From Legionella sp. PC997 (GTDB lineage: Bacteria > Pseudomonadota > Gammaproteobacteria > Legionellales > Legionellaceae): a DNA stretch of 64,000 bases. The stretch spans positions 1,321,001 through 1,385,000 of the forward strand of contig NZ_CP059576.1 of NCBI RefSeq assembly GCF_014109825.1, in the 5' to 3' direction. Made by a program: the position numbers and the translations under genes. Below, piece by piece: positions 18,495-26,894 of this stretch. The notes under the pieces are model-generated. The model was given only the letters and a program-made list of their open reading frames with translations. It was not told the DNA's origin and made no database searches. Every line of letters begins with the position of its first letter. Within the stretch, counting starts at the first letter, position 1.

Positions 18495-19226
18495 CTCCTC
18501 TACTAAATCATTACACGCTGACGTCTTCCTTTGATTTTCACGAGTATGCGTTTTAAAAAAAAGCGACTCTCTTATTGAACTTGCTCTTTCTACTAAAGTT
18601 GTTGTTTCATTTCTTGCCCATTTATGCATTTCACCCTCCCGTATACAAGGTGAATACAAAATTTGGTTTTCATAATAATCAACTCTCATAGAAGTTGCAT
18701 ATTCAGCAAATCCCTCTAGAAATCGTTTGGCCATTATGTAAGCTTTATTATTTCGATCACAAAACCACAATTTAATAGTAATATTATCCGTTTGAGTTAT
18801 TCCGTCCGCTATCATACGTTTAGAAATATCATCTACTGTAACTGCTTTTTTTCCTCCCGAAACGCAATATGCCCAATCATGAAAGGGGAGATGTTTTAAT
18901 TCCTCATAGGGTAAATTTGGATTATCTAAGACAGAGGATAATTTTCTATCGGGATGACAATCAATTCCGTGGCCTAGCACATAAATTTTTGTACTAGGAG
19001 GCAAAGTAGATAAATCACATTGGTTGTGTAATAAAATGATAAAATTTTTATTTTTAAACCTGCTTGCATTATTTTTTTTAAATATTTGAATATCCTTTTT
19101 CACCTCTTCTGAGAGCTCATCTTCCCTAAAGGGCACATAAATATATCCGTCGACAGGATTTTTTAGATAATGATTACAGAAATTATCAAAAGCTTGTTTT
19201 AAGTTATTAAGGATGCCTACAGTCAT
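18477..19226 (-). CDS. Putative clan CD (C80/CHAT-like) cysteine peptidase effector
   Basis: 249 residues. A hydrophobic strand ending in a His, KIYVLGHGID (H86), and a second strand ending in a Cys, IKLWFCDRN (C156), are separated by VDDISKRMIADGI. Established: clan CD peptidases (caspases, CHAT, the self-cutting domains of MARTX and TcdA) have this strand-His-Gly and strand-Cys layout with a helix between. Inference: a caspase-fold protease. The last residues RCIV put Cys at position -3, so this is not a CaaX box. No signal peptide; target unknown. TATAAT lies upstream on the minus strand. Confidence 0.5.
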   Translation of the reverse strand: MTVGILNNLKQAFDNFCNHYLKNPVDGYIYVPFREDELSEEVKKDIQIFKKNNASRFKNKNFIILLHNQCDLSTLPPSTKIYVLGHGIDCHPDRKLSSVLDNPNLPYEELKHLPFHDWAYCVSGGKKAVTVDDISKRMIADGITQTDNITIKLWFCDRNNKAYIMAKRFLEGFAEYATSMRVDYYENQILYSPCIREGEMHKWARNETTTLVERASSIRESLFFKTHTRENQRKTSACNDLVEETRCIV

Positions 19227-19361
19227 GATTGATTTGTTTAAATGCAGCTTGATTCATTATAATCCACAAAACATTATGGTTTTATTAATTAATAATTATT
19301 CTGTGGTTTAAAATCGTTGGTTGGATCAAAATGTCCAACCGATATGCTCGTCCACAATTGA

Positions 19362-19448
19362 TGTCATTTCCCGCGTAGACGGGGTTTTCTCCAAAACAAA
19401 GTTTAGGAATTATTTGGATGGATGGATTCCGCCTGCGCGAGAATGACA
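19362..19448. repeat. REP/MITE-like imperfect palindrome
   Basis: TGTCATTTCCCGCGTAGACG at one end and GCGCGAGAATGACA at the other form imperfect inverted arms around 40 bases that include a GGATGGATTCCGCC part. This is the familiar pattern of short repeats seen many times per genome in several gammaproteobacteria. Only one copy was noticed in this window. Confidence 0.6.
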
Positions 19449-19679
19449 CTTTTAAACTGCAGGTGTAACCCTAAATCCCGGAGTAACGTCATTATAAAAA
19501 AGCCAATCTGAGTTATTAACATTATGGAGGTCGATTATTGTTGTTATTATTTTAAGCAAAGAGTTTAATCACGTAGGGAGCCAAAAATTAAAAATTAAAA
19601 TAGTGGGAGTCAAGACTGTTTTTTTATTTTTTATTTGTATAAGATACCTATGTTTGAATTTTTTCTTTAATCCCTTTTC

Positions 19680-19808
19680 TGTGGATATCTTTTTACCAAA
19701 TATGAATTATAAAACAGCAATGTATAAAAAAAACCTTGCTGTGTCTGAATTATATCATTTTTAAAGCACTGCAACTTCATTTAAGTTATGCACATTTTCT
19801 GTGGATAA
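19680..19808 (+). other. Two DnaA-box-like sites
   Basis: TTTTCTGTGGATA occurs at about 19676-19687 and again at about 19796-19807, 120 bp apart. The second gives TGTGGATAA, the reverse complement of the consensus DnaA box TTATCCACA; the first differs in its last base. The region is AT-rich. There is no dnaA, dnaN or repA nearby. Confidence 0.35.
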
Positions 19809-20125
19809 GTCTGTTTATAGACTGTCAAACTCCTTGTGGAATTAGTAATTAATAAGGTGATTCATCTTTTACCAATCTGCCTTCCATCCCAATACAAGAG
19901 CAATAAGCGGTTGATCATTTATATCCCACATAAGGGTTTAATTGTTATTGAGTTAAAATAGGTCAATCTCATTTTGCAGCCTTTGTCCAAATAAAAAATT
20001 GACAAAAAAAATTGATTATTCTCGATGACTTAGTATTAATTTTAGCCTTGAGCCTTTAAGAAGGGATTTACAGCGGATTTTTCCTTGTCTATGATATTTG
20101 TACGTAAATCAAAAAAAGAGTTATT

Positions 20126-20632
20126 ATGTCACCACGAGGCGGAAAAAGAATAGGAGCAGGACGTCCTAGGGGTGAGCCTACCAAAGCGGTTCGTTTAACG
20201 GTATCTCAGCTTGCTGAATTAGAGCGTGTAAAGAATCGTAAGAGTTACCAATTACCTGTGTTCGCCAGTAAAATACAAGCTGGATTTCCTTCACCTGCTG
20301 ATGATTACATAGAGGGATATCTCGATTTAAATACTAAATTCATTAAACATCCTTCAGCTACCTTTGTTTTGCAAGCCATCGGAGATTCGATGGTGGAGGC
20401 GGGTATTTTTTCGGGTGATTGGCTTTTAGTTGATAGAAGCATAGAACCCTCAGATGGTCGTATTGTGATTGCTGCAGTCAATGGTGAGCTAACAGTGAAG
20501 CGTCTTTCAAAAAAAGGGGGAGTAGTTCAATTGCTTCCGGCAAATCCCAAATTTAAACCCATTGAAATTACCGAGGAGAATGAAATGGTGATTTGGGGGG
20601 TGGTTACCTTAGTTCTTCATGAGCTTGCCTAA
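20126..20632 (+). CDS. umuD: UmuD-like S24 self-cleaving mutagenesis protein
   Basis: 168 residues. The self-cleavage site is QAGF (A52-G53), with Ser nucleophile in GDSM (S88) and Lys in ELTVKRL (K125), so the Ser/Lys dyad is complete. Activated UmuD' partners with UmuC to form Pol V. An N-terminal extension, KRIGAGRPRGEPTKAVRLT, resembles those of UmuD proteins from Legionella and mobile plasmids and may bind DNA. The umuC start overlaps or abuts its stop. Confidence 0.92.
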   Translation: MSPRGGKRIGAGRPRGEPTKAVRLTVSQLAELERVKNRKSYQLPVFASKIQAGFPSPADDYIEGYLDLNTKFIKHPSATFVLQAIGDSMVEAGIFSGDWLLVDRSIEPSDGRIVIAAVNGELTVKRLSKKGGVVQLLPANPKFKPIEITEENEMVIWGVVTLVLHELA

Positions 20633-20633
20633 T

Positions 20634-21896
20634 ATGTTTGCTCTTATCGACTGTAATAATTTTTACGCCAGCTGCGAACGTTTATTTCGTCCTGACTTAA
20701 GGGATGCTCCGATTGTGGTTCTCTCTAATAATGATGGATGTTGCATCGCGCGCTCGAATGAGGCAAAAGCCTTAGGTATTACCATGGGTGAACCTTATTT
20801 TAAAATTAAAGATTTGTGCAAAAAGCATGGCGTGAAAGCTTTTTCCTCGAATTACACGCTTTATGGAAACATCAGCCATCGAGTGATGTGTACCATTGAG
20901 GAAAGCTGGCCTCATGTGGAAATCTACTCCATTGACGAGGCATTTCTTGATTTAAGTAGCTTACCAATTGATTGTCCTACTTCTTTTTGCGAGCAATTAC
21001 AAAAGAAAATTTTAAAACACACGGGAATTCCTACTTCCATCGGTATTGGACCGACTAAAACATTAGCTAAAGCGGCGAATTATTTATGTAAAAAGGTTTT
21101 TAAGATACCTGTTTTCGACATTACGTCGAATCGCGAGCAATTATTGCAGCAAATTTCAGTAGGGGATATATGGGGGGTAGGACGACAATGGGAACATAAA
21201 TTAATCGCACGGGGAATACATACGGCCTATGATTTGGCCATGACCAATGCTCACCATCTGAAGAAGAGTTTTAATGTCGTTTTAATGCGAACCGCAATGG
21301 AGCTTCGAGGAATTGCCTGTGGAGGGTTGGAGGAAGTCGAGCCGAAGCAAAACATCATGTCATCAAAAAGTTTTGGACAAATGCAAACACACTTTTCGGC
21401 CATTGCCGAAGCTATAAGTAGTCATTGTGCCAGAGCCGTTGAGAAAATGCGTATTCAACAATTGGTAGCACAGCGCCTGTTTGTTTTTGTACATACCAAT
21501 CGGTTTCGAGAAGATCTGGGGCAACACTTTCAATCTATAGAATTTAAGTTCATTACTCCTACCGACGATTTGCGATTAGTTACGCAAATCGCTAAGCGAT
21601 GTTTGCAACGTATTTTTAAATCAGGATATTACTATAAAAAAGCAGGGGTTTGCCTTGAGGATTTGATTCCTAAAGATCCTATGCAATTGGATATGTTCCA
21701 TCAGCCAAGTGATGAGCAACTAAACCACACAGAACAATTGATGAGCGTATTTGAACGAATCAATCAAAAGTATGGACGAAGTACGATTCGCCTGGCAGCT
21801 GAAGGGTATTCCAAACCTTGGGATATGCGGGCCGAGCTTAAATCACCTGCTTATACCACCCGATGGTCTGAGGTGCCTCAAGTTCGTTTGGATTGA
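20634..21896 (+). CDS. umuC: UmuC-like Y-family DNA polymerase V catalytic subunit
   Basis: 420 residues. It opens FALIDCNNFYASCERLFRPD, with the Asp that binds the catalytic metal, and has YSIDEAFLDL for the second acidic pair (SIDE). Two helix-hairpin-helix elements and a little-finger domain follow; the C-terminus includes a QLDMF beta-clamp-binding motif. An ATG at 20619 is possible, but the start at 20634 matches E. coli UmuC (MFAL). Co-transcribed with umuD; makes an error-prone translesion polymerase. Confidence 0.94.
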   Translation: MFALIDCNNFYASCERLFRPDLRDAPIVVLSNNDGCCIARSNEAKALGITMGEPYFKIKDLCKKHGVKAFSSNYTLYGNISHRVMCTIEESWPHVEIYSIDEAFLDLSSLPIDCPTSFCEQLQKKILKHTGIPTSIGIGPTKTLAKAANYLCKKVFKIPVFDITSNREQLLQQISVGDIWGVGRQWEHKLIARGIHTAYDLAMTNAHHLKKSFNVVLMRTAMELRGIACGGLEEVEPKQNIMSSKSFGQMQTHFSAIAEAISSHCARAVEKMRIQQLVAQRLFVFVHTNRFREDLGQHFQSIEFKFITPTDDLRLVTQIAKRCLQRIFKSGYYYKKAGVCLEDLIPKDPMQLDMFHQPSDEQLNHTEQLMSVFERINQKYGRSTIRLAAEGYSKPWDMRAELKSPAYTTRWSEVPQVRLD

Positions 21897-21936
21897 AGGG
21901 TTTTTATCATGAATGAACTAAAGAATAGAAATTGAA

Positions 21937-23004
21937 ATGAACCCAATAAGAAAAATCATTCATATTGATATGGACTGTTTTTATGCCGCTATCGAAATGC
22001 GTGATTTTCCTGAGCTGGCCGATAAACCCATCGCGGTAGGAGGGGCGGCGGATCGAAGAGGGGTTATCGCCACGTGCAATTATGCGGCACGAGCCTATGG
22101 AGTACGCTCAGCCATGCCCACAGGAAAAGCAATGAAGTTATGTCGTAACCTAATCTTACGGCCAGTACGTATGGAAGTTTATCGGAACGAAAGTCAATAT
22201 ATCAGATCCTTATTTGAAGAATACACCGATCTAATTGAGCCTTTATCTTTGGATGAAGCCTATCTTGATGTGACGAACTCTCCTAACTGTAAAGGGAGTG
22301 CTACCTGGATGGCACAAGAGTTACGTGAGCGAATCTATCAGACCCGGCAACTTACCGCGAGCGCAGGAATTGCGCCCAATAAGAGCTTGGCAAAAATTGC
22401 CAGTGATTGGCATAAGCCTAATGGGCAAAAGGTGATTAAGCCAGAAGAAGTGGCTGCATTTATGATTGATTTACCCGTGCGCAAATTATTTGGGGTAGGG
22501 CCTAAAATGGAGGAAAAATTAAACTCTTTGAATATTAAAACATGTGGCGATGTACAACAGCATTCAATGGATTATTTATTTAATGAGTTTGGGATTATGG
22601 GGCAGAGACTTTATGATTTGGCGCGTGGAATAGACGAGCGTCCAGTTAATCCTGAGCGTATTCGAAAATCCATTAGTGTCGAAGAAACCTATTTGCAGGA
22701 TTTACCGGATGTGGACGCATGTTTTGCTGCGTTACCGGAGTTAATGGGACGTCTGGAAGGAAGAATACAGCGTATAGGAGGAATTTCAGGCATTCATAGC
22801 TTGTTTGTTAAATTAAAATTTAATGATTTCCAGCAAACCACGGTTGAATGCATACACGATAAAATTGACTTAATTATCCTTCAGCGCCTTATCCAAGAGG
22901 GGTTCTGCAGAAAAAATATGCCCATAAGATTATTGGGTATAGGAATTAAATTGAAGCAAGAAAAGACACCGGAAATGATTCAACTTCCTTTGTTCGACTT
23001 ATAA
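21937..23004 (+). CDS. dinB: DNA polymerase IV (Y-family)
   Basis: 355 residues. Active-site motifs IIHIDMDCFYAAIE and SLDEAYLDVT are intact, and the steric-gate region FYAA is typical of DinB. It ends IQLPLFDL, the canonical beta-clamp-binding peptide of Pol IV. Located 40 bases after umuC on the same strand, so all three translesion genes may form one transcript. Usual length (E. coli 351). Confidence 0.95.
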   Translation: MNPIRKIIHIDMDCFYAAIEMRDFPELADKPIAVGGAADRRGVIATCNYAARAYGVRSAMPTGKAMKLCRNLILRPVRMEVYRNESQYIRSLFEEYTDLIEPLSLDEAYLDVTNSPNCKGSATWMAQELRERIYQTRQLTASAGIAPNKSLAKIASDWHKPNGQKVIKPEEVAAFMIDLPVRKLFGVGPKMEEKLNSLNIKTCGDVQQHSMDYLFNEFGIMGQRLYDLARGIDERPVNPERIRKSISVEETYLQDLPDVDACFAALPELMGRLEGRIQRIGGISGIHSLFVKLKFNDFQQTTVECIHDKIDLIILQRLIQEGFCRKNMPIRLLGIGIKLKQEKTPEMIQLPLFDL

Positions 23005-23149
23005 TGGTTTAGGTTTATTTTAGCAATAAACGTGAATCTACAAATAAAAATCATATTCGGTAATTTTACAATTTTTATAGCACGGATCCATTTAATGATG
23101 GCTATACTTGTTTTATAAATACCGAATTGAAAAATTGATACCAAATGTT

Positions 23150-24100
23150 ATGAGGAAATTTCATTTAGAAGAAAACAAAACACCAACCCATGCTAATTTA
23201 GCGCGTTTTTTGAAAGCGGAGGGGTGGAAGTCAAGTAAGTTTTCTGCGCTGGCGTCAGTGAATGAAGAATGGCTCCATTTTTCTCCCCTGATTAGTCAAA
23301 CCTTAGAGTATAAGCACCTGCTTGCGGCTTTTTTGCAGGCAAATCATCTCGAATATTTGATGCCAGAGACCCATTATATCGATGATCAGAATTGGCCTAC
23401 TGTTTTGGCTAATATCAGTAAGTCACATCCTCCTAACATTCCTTGGATATTAAAACCATCTATGTTAAATAATGGGCAACATATCCATATATTTAATGAT
23501 TTAAACGCCATTGAAGCCCATTTTCTTTCTCATCAGCGGATGGGAGGCCCCCAAGTTTTGCAACGGTATATTGTTAAGCCGCAATTGATTCAGGGACCCC
23601 AATGGGGGCATAAATTTTCTATTCGAGAATTGGTGGTGGTATCTACACACGAAGGTGCAGCACTTTTTCCGAGTGGGTATGTGAATATCGCCTTAAAACC
23701 TTATCAAGAAGATAATTTCAACCAACTGGAATCTCATCTTACCAATGAACATCTTAGTGACGAACGATATAACGTAGTGCAACGTTTAAGTGATGAGATA
23801 TCAATAGTCCAACCCTACAAAATGGAGATAATTTTTATCTGCCAACTGCTAGTCAATGCATTGAAAAAGCGATTTGCTCCTGTTTGGGAGGACAGACAGC
23901 CTCGAATTGCCTGCTTTGGTTTTGATTTTATGGTTGAGGCAGCAGGTAATAAGGTTTGGTTACTGGAAGTGAATCATGGACCTTGTTTCCCTGTTGATGA
24001 TTCCCATCCTTTATTTAATGCATTGTATCGTCCTTTTTGGCAACAATTAATCAAACGGTTTATTGAAAGGGGACCTTCCGATTTTATTGCTTTAGACTGA
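23150..24100 (+). CDS. Tubulin-tyrosine-ligase-like ATP-grasp protein
   Basis: About 316 residues from this ATG (330 from a TTG at 23108). ATP-grasp/TTL blocks: WILKPSMLNNGQHI (phosphate-binding Lys), QRYIVKPQLI, HKFSIRELVVV, and the metal-binding end FGFDFMVEAAGN...VWLLEVNHGPCF with Asp, Glu and Asn. TTL-family enzymes add an amino acid to a protein or peptide carboxylate. A GCTATACTTG sequence at 23101 resembles a -10 promoter element and would favour the later start. Its substrate, bacterial or host, is unknown. Confidence 0.78.
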   Translation: MRKFHLEENKTPTHANLARFLKAEGWKSSKFSALASVNEEWLHFSPLISQTLEYKHLLAAFLQANHLEYLMPETHYIDDQNWPTVLANISKSHPPNIPWILKPSMLNNGQHIHIFNDLNAIEAHFLSHQRMGGPQVLQRYIVKPQLIQGPQWGHKFSIRELVVVSTHEGAALFPSGYVNIALKPYQEDNFNQLESHLTNEHLSDERYNVVQRLSDEISIVQPYKMEIIFICQLLVNALKKRFAPVWEDRQPRIACFGFDFMVEAAGNKVWLLEVNHGPCFPVDDSHPLFNALYRPFWQQLIKRFIERGPSDFIALD

Positions 24101-24132
24101 TCTTTTAATTCAGGGGGCGTACAAGTAATGCC

Positions 24133-24757
24133 CTAAAGCGCATTTTGATAAGCTAATAATAAGTCTTGTTTAAAATAATTAAAGATGGCTTTATCATTTT
24201 TAAATATTTTGGCTCTTAGAATAGCCGAAGGATGGTAGGTTGCCATGACCAAATAATCAGGTTTAGTGATTAAAGTTCCTCGTTCTTTTTGTAAGTGAAA
24301 ATGAGGATCAATCAACGATTTGGCTGAAGTTGCTCCCAGACAAAGAACTACTTTCGGTTCAATGCTTTTAAGTTCCGCTAAGAGCCAAGGCTTACACGCA
24401 TCGATTTCCTGTTCTGAAGGGGAGCGATGTTGGCGGGTATTTCCTTTTTTTTACAAATTTAAAATGTTTTACGGTATTCGTGACGTAAATCAGATTTTCA
24501 TCGATATCCAGCTCTTTTAATGCTTGATGTAATAATCGTCCCGCAGGACCTACAAAAGGCTTTCCGATTAAATCTTCTTTGTTCCCAGGCTGTTCACCTA
24601 CCAGAATTAAAGGAGCGTGTATATTTCCCTCTCCAAAAACGGTCTGAGTAGCATTTATATATAAATCACATCCCTTACAGCTACAGGCAGACTCTCGGAG
24701 CTTTTCAATTGAGGACGTGTTAGGCATATAATCTAGAGCCGAGGAATTTTTTTTCAT
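24133..24757 (-). pseudogene. udgX: UdgX-type uracil-DNA glycosylase broken by a homopolymer frameshift
   Basis: The N-terminal half (24757 downward) has the UdgX motif GEQPGNKEDLIGKPFVGPAG. Just after TNTVKHFKF a run of eight A residues (plus-strand T8 around 24451-24458) shifts the frame. Removing one A restores RQHRSPSEQEIDACKPWL and then VLCLGATSAKSLID and ATYHPSAILR, the rest of the family, about 208 residues in all. UdgX binds uracil in DNA covalently through a His in this insertion. Either a pseudogene, an error, or a slippage-controlled gene. Confidence 0.8.
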
Positions 24758-24801
24758 AAGTTTCTCTAAAATATCCTTTATTTAGGATAGAGGTGTTTTT
24801 A

Positions 24802-24957
24802 TTAACTTTCCATGAACTGTGTGTATACTCTAAACGGATTTTCCCATGCAGGACGGGAATCCATCTCATATTCCAATTTCGTTCCAACGATTAAATGAAC
24901 TCGTGCAAAAAATATGAAAAACTCTGAAGGGGAGTGGGTAAAATACCTCTCAAACAA
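24802..24957 (-). CDS. Possible 51-residue protein with TTG start
   Basis: The TTG at 24955-24957 follows AGGAGG at a good distance (4 bases, TATAGGAGGATAGTTG). The frame reads FERYFTHSPSEFFIFFARV and ends DSRPAWENPFRVYTQFMES. A stop lies directly upstream, so it is not part of a longer frame. It could be a small protein or the tail of a lost gene. Not recognised. Confidence 0.35.
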   Translation of the reverse strand: MFERYFTHSPSEFFIFFARVHLIVGTKLEYEMDSRPAWENPFRVYTQFMES

Positions 24958-25062
24958 CTATCCTCCTATAAAGCGAATATATCCAATTACTTTTTTTAGA
25001 TTCGGCTAATTAGCAGAAAAAGTGGTGTATATTTATATATATCCTAATATGGAAATTACGTT

Positions 25063-25566
25063 ATGGACGACTATTTGATAAAAACCAAACATCTGGGGTT
25101 ACGCTTACTTAGAAAAGATGATGTCAAGTATTTAAAACATATAGAAAGGGATCCCAAAGTCAAAGAATTTTTTCCAGAAGGCCTCTTAAGCGATAAAGAA
25201 ATAAAGGATTATATTAACGAAACCTTAGTTCTTTATAAAGAAAAGCATTTACCTTCTTGTATTATTTTTAGGTTGTCTGGTGAAAAATTTGTTGGTGAAG
25301 CTTATTTTAACCAATTAGACAGCGGAGAAATAAAAGTAGGATACCTTTTGCATCAAAAATTTTGGAATAAAGGGTACGCTACCGAAATATTAAAAGCTCT
25401 TCTGAAATGGGCAAGGGATAATATCGATACGGATTATATAATTGCCTACGCTGATAGAAAAAATACTGCTTCATTCCGGGTCATGCAAAAATGTGGAATG
25501 AAATATTATAAAAAGGGACGTTATTTGGAGATGGATTGCTATTTTTACCGGATTCGTAATAAATAA
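25063..25566 (+). CDS. GNAT acetyltransferase (RimJ/RimL type)
   Basis: 167 residues. Opening LGLRLLRKDDVKYLKHIERD, then HQKFWNKGYATEIL as the acetyl-CoA loop and NTASFRVMQKCGMKYYKKG as the C-terminal block, all typical of the RimJ/RimL ribosomal-protein or small-molecule acetylase branch. Single gene; convergent with the M20 peptidase (5 bases between stops). Substrate unknown. Confidence 0.85.
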   Translation: MDDYLIKTKHLGLRLLRKDDVKYLKHIERDPKVKEFFPEGLLSDKEIKDYINETLVLYKEKHLPSCIIFRLSGEKFVGEAYFNQLDSGEIKVGYLLHQKFWNKGYATEILKALLKWARDNIDTDYIIAYADRKNTASFRVMQKCGMKYYKKGRYLEMDCYFYRIRNK

Positions 25567-25570
25567 AATT

Positions 25571-26752
25571 CTAAATTGTGTCACTACTTTGTGGGTGAGT
25601 ACAAAAAAGGGTAACTACATTTTTAATTATTTTTTCGCACAGATTAAGTTGTTCTATAGTTACAAATTCATTCGGATTATGGGCTTGTTTAATATCACCA
25701 GGCCCACAGATAACGGTGGGGACATTGGCATTTTGAATGACACTCGCCTCAGTTCCATAGGAAACCTTTAATCGATCGTTTATTCCGGTTACTGCACGAA
25801 CGACTTTAAGGATGGATGAGCTTTCCAAAGCTTGAAATCCGGGTGCATCAGAAGTTTCATCAAAATAAACTCTAGCCTCTGAATAAGTCTTTTTCATCTC
25901 AGGTAACAGCGTTTCATTGATATAATTTTCAATTTGGCTACGAAAATTTACAATGGGAAATTGGTTGATATAACGAACTTCAAGAATAAATTCACATGTG
26001 CCAGGAATGACATTTGTTGCAATTCCACCACTGACTATATTAATGGTTATTGTGCTGAATGGACAATCAAAATCATTATCAAATGGCCCATTTTCTTTTA
26101 TATAATGGGCAATAGAGTTAATGTAATTGATTAAACGACTCCCATATTCAATTGCATTACAACCCTCAAAAGCCAGAGAAGAGTGGACTGCTTTCCCCTG
26201 TATTTGACAATGATAAAGTTTTCTAGCTTTCCCTCCTATTATTGGGCGCATATTAGAAGGTTCACCTACAATACACCCTTCAGGTTGAATCCTATTGGTT
26301 TTTAAAAAATCAATTACATAATCTATACCCAGGCAACCTACTTCTTCGTCACAAGTAAATGAAAAGTGAATGGGTTTCACTCGTTTTAATTTTTTAAATT
26401 CAGGGGTAAGAGCGAGAATCACCGCAAGAAAACCCTTCATATCGCATGTACCACGGCCATAAATTTTATTATCTAATTTCGTCGCTACAAAAGGATCCGT
26501 ATTCCATATTTGTCCACCTACAGGTACCACATCAGTATGACCCGACAAAAGAATCCCTCCTTCCGTTTGCCCATTCGTTGCAGGAATAGTTGCAAATAAA
26601 TTAACTCTGGATTCAGCGGGGCCAGGAATAACTTGCGAAGGAATATGATGTAGTTTGAACCACTCATCGATTGTTTTAATAATTTCCAAATTCGAATTAT
26701 TTGAAATGGAGTTAAAACTAATGAGCCGCTCTAGCCATTGTAAAGTATCCAT
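25571..26752 (-). CDS. argE: M20 peptidase, acetylornithine deacetylase-like (ArgE/DapE)
   Basis: 393 residues. Metal-site motifs in order: LLSGHTDVVPV (His, Asp), GRGTCDMKG (Asp), FTCDEEVGCLG (catalytic Glu pair) and GTEASVI near the C-terminus; all intact. The family includes ArgE, DapE and other deacylases; ArgE is the best guess from GRGTCDMKGF and overall length. The ATG at 26752 has AAGGAGAG before it, which rules out the TTG at 26785. The arginine link with cyanophycin is only a thought, as the loci are separate. Confidence 0.8.
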   Translation of the reverse strand: MDTLQWLERLISFNSISNNSNLEIIKTIDEWFKLHHIPSQVIPGPAESRVNLFATIPATNGQTEGGILLSGHTDVVPVGGQIWNTDPFVATKLDNKIYGRGTCDMKGFLAVILALTPEFKKLKRVKPIHFSFTCDEEVGCLGIDYVIDFLKTNRIQPEGCIVGEPSNMRPIIGGKARKLYHCQIQGKAVHSSLAFEGCNAIEYGSRLINYINSIAHYIKENGPFDNDFDCPFSTITINIVSGGIATNVIPGTCEFILEVRYINQFPIVNFRSQIENYINETLLPEMKKTYSEARVYFDETSDAPGFQALESSSILKVVRAVTGINDRLKVSYGTEASVIQNANVPTVICGPGDIKQAHNPNEFVTIEQLNLCEKIIKNVVTLFCTHPQSSDTI

Positions 26753-26894
26753 TACTCTCCTTGTTTGTCCGATTGGTAGGCACAATGAGCTATAAATTAC
26801 ATAATAGTCAAAGCAATTCTACATTGCAATTTATCCAGATTGATACCAAATTGGATTATAATTAATCCATAGGAGCTTATTTTTAAGGAATTAT

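Larger units (their letters stand above)
19227..20125. other. 900-bp gene-free region upstream of umuD
   Basis: No gene seen. It holds a REP-like palindrome (19362-19448) and two DnaA-box-like sites (19680, 19800). Close to umuD, the stretch ATTTGTACGTAAAT (about 20096-20109) is partly palindromic and sits where an operator would, but it does not match a known LexA box. Confidence 0.5.
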
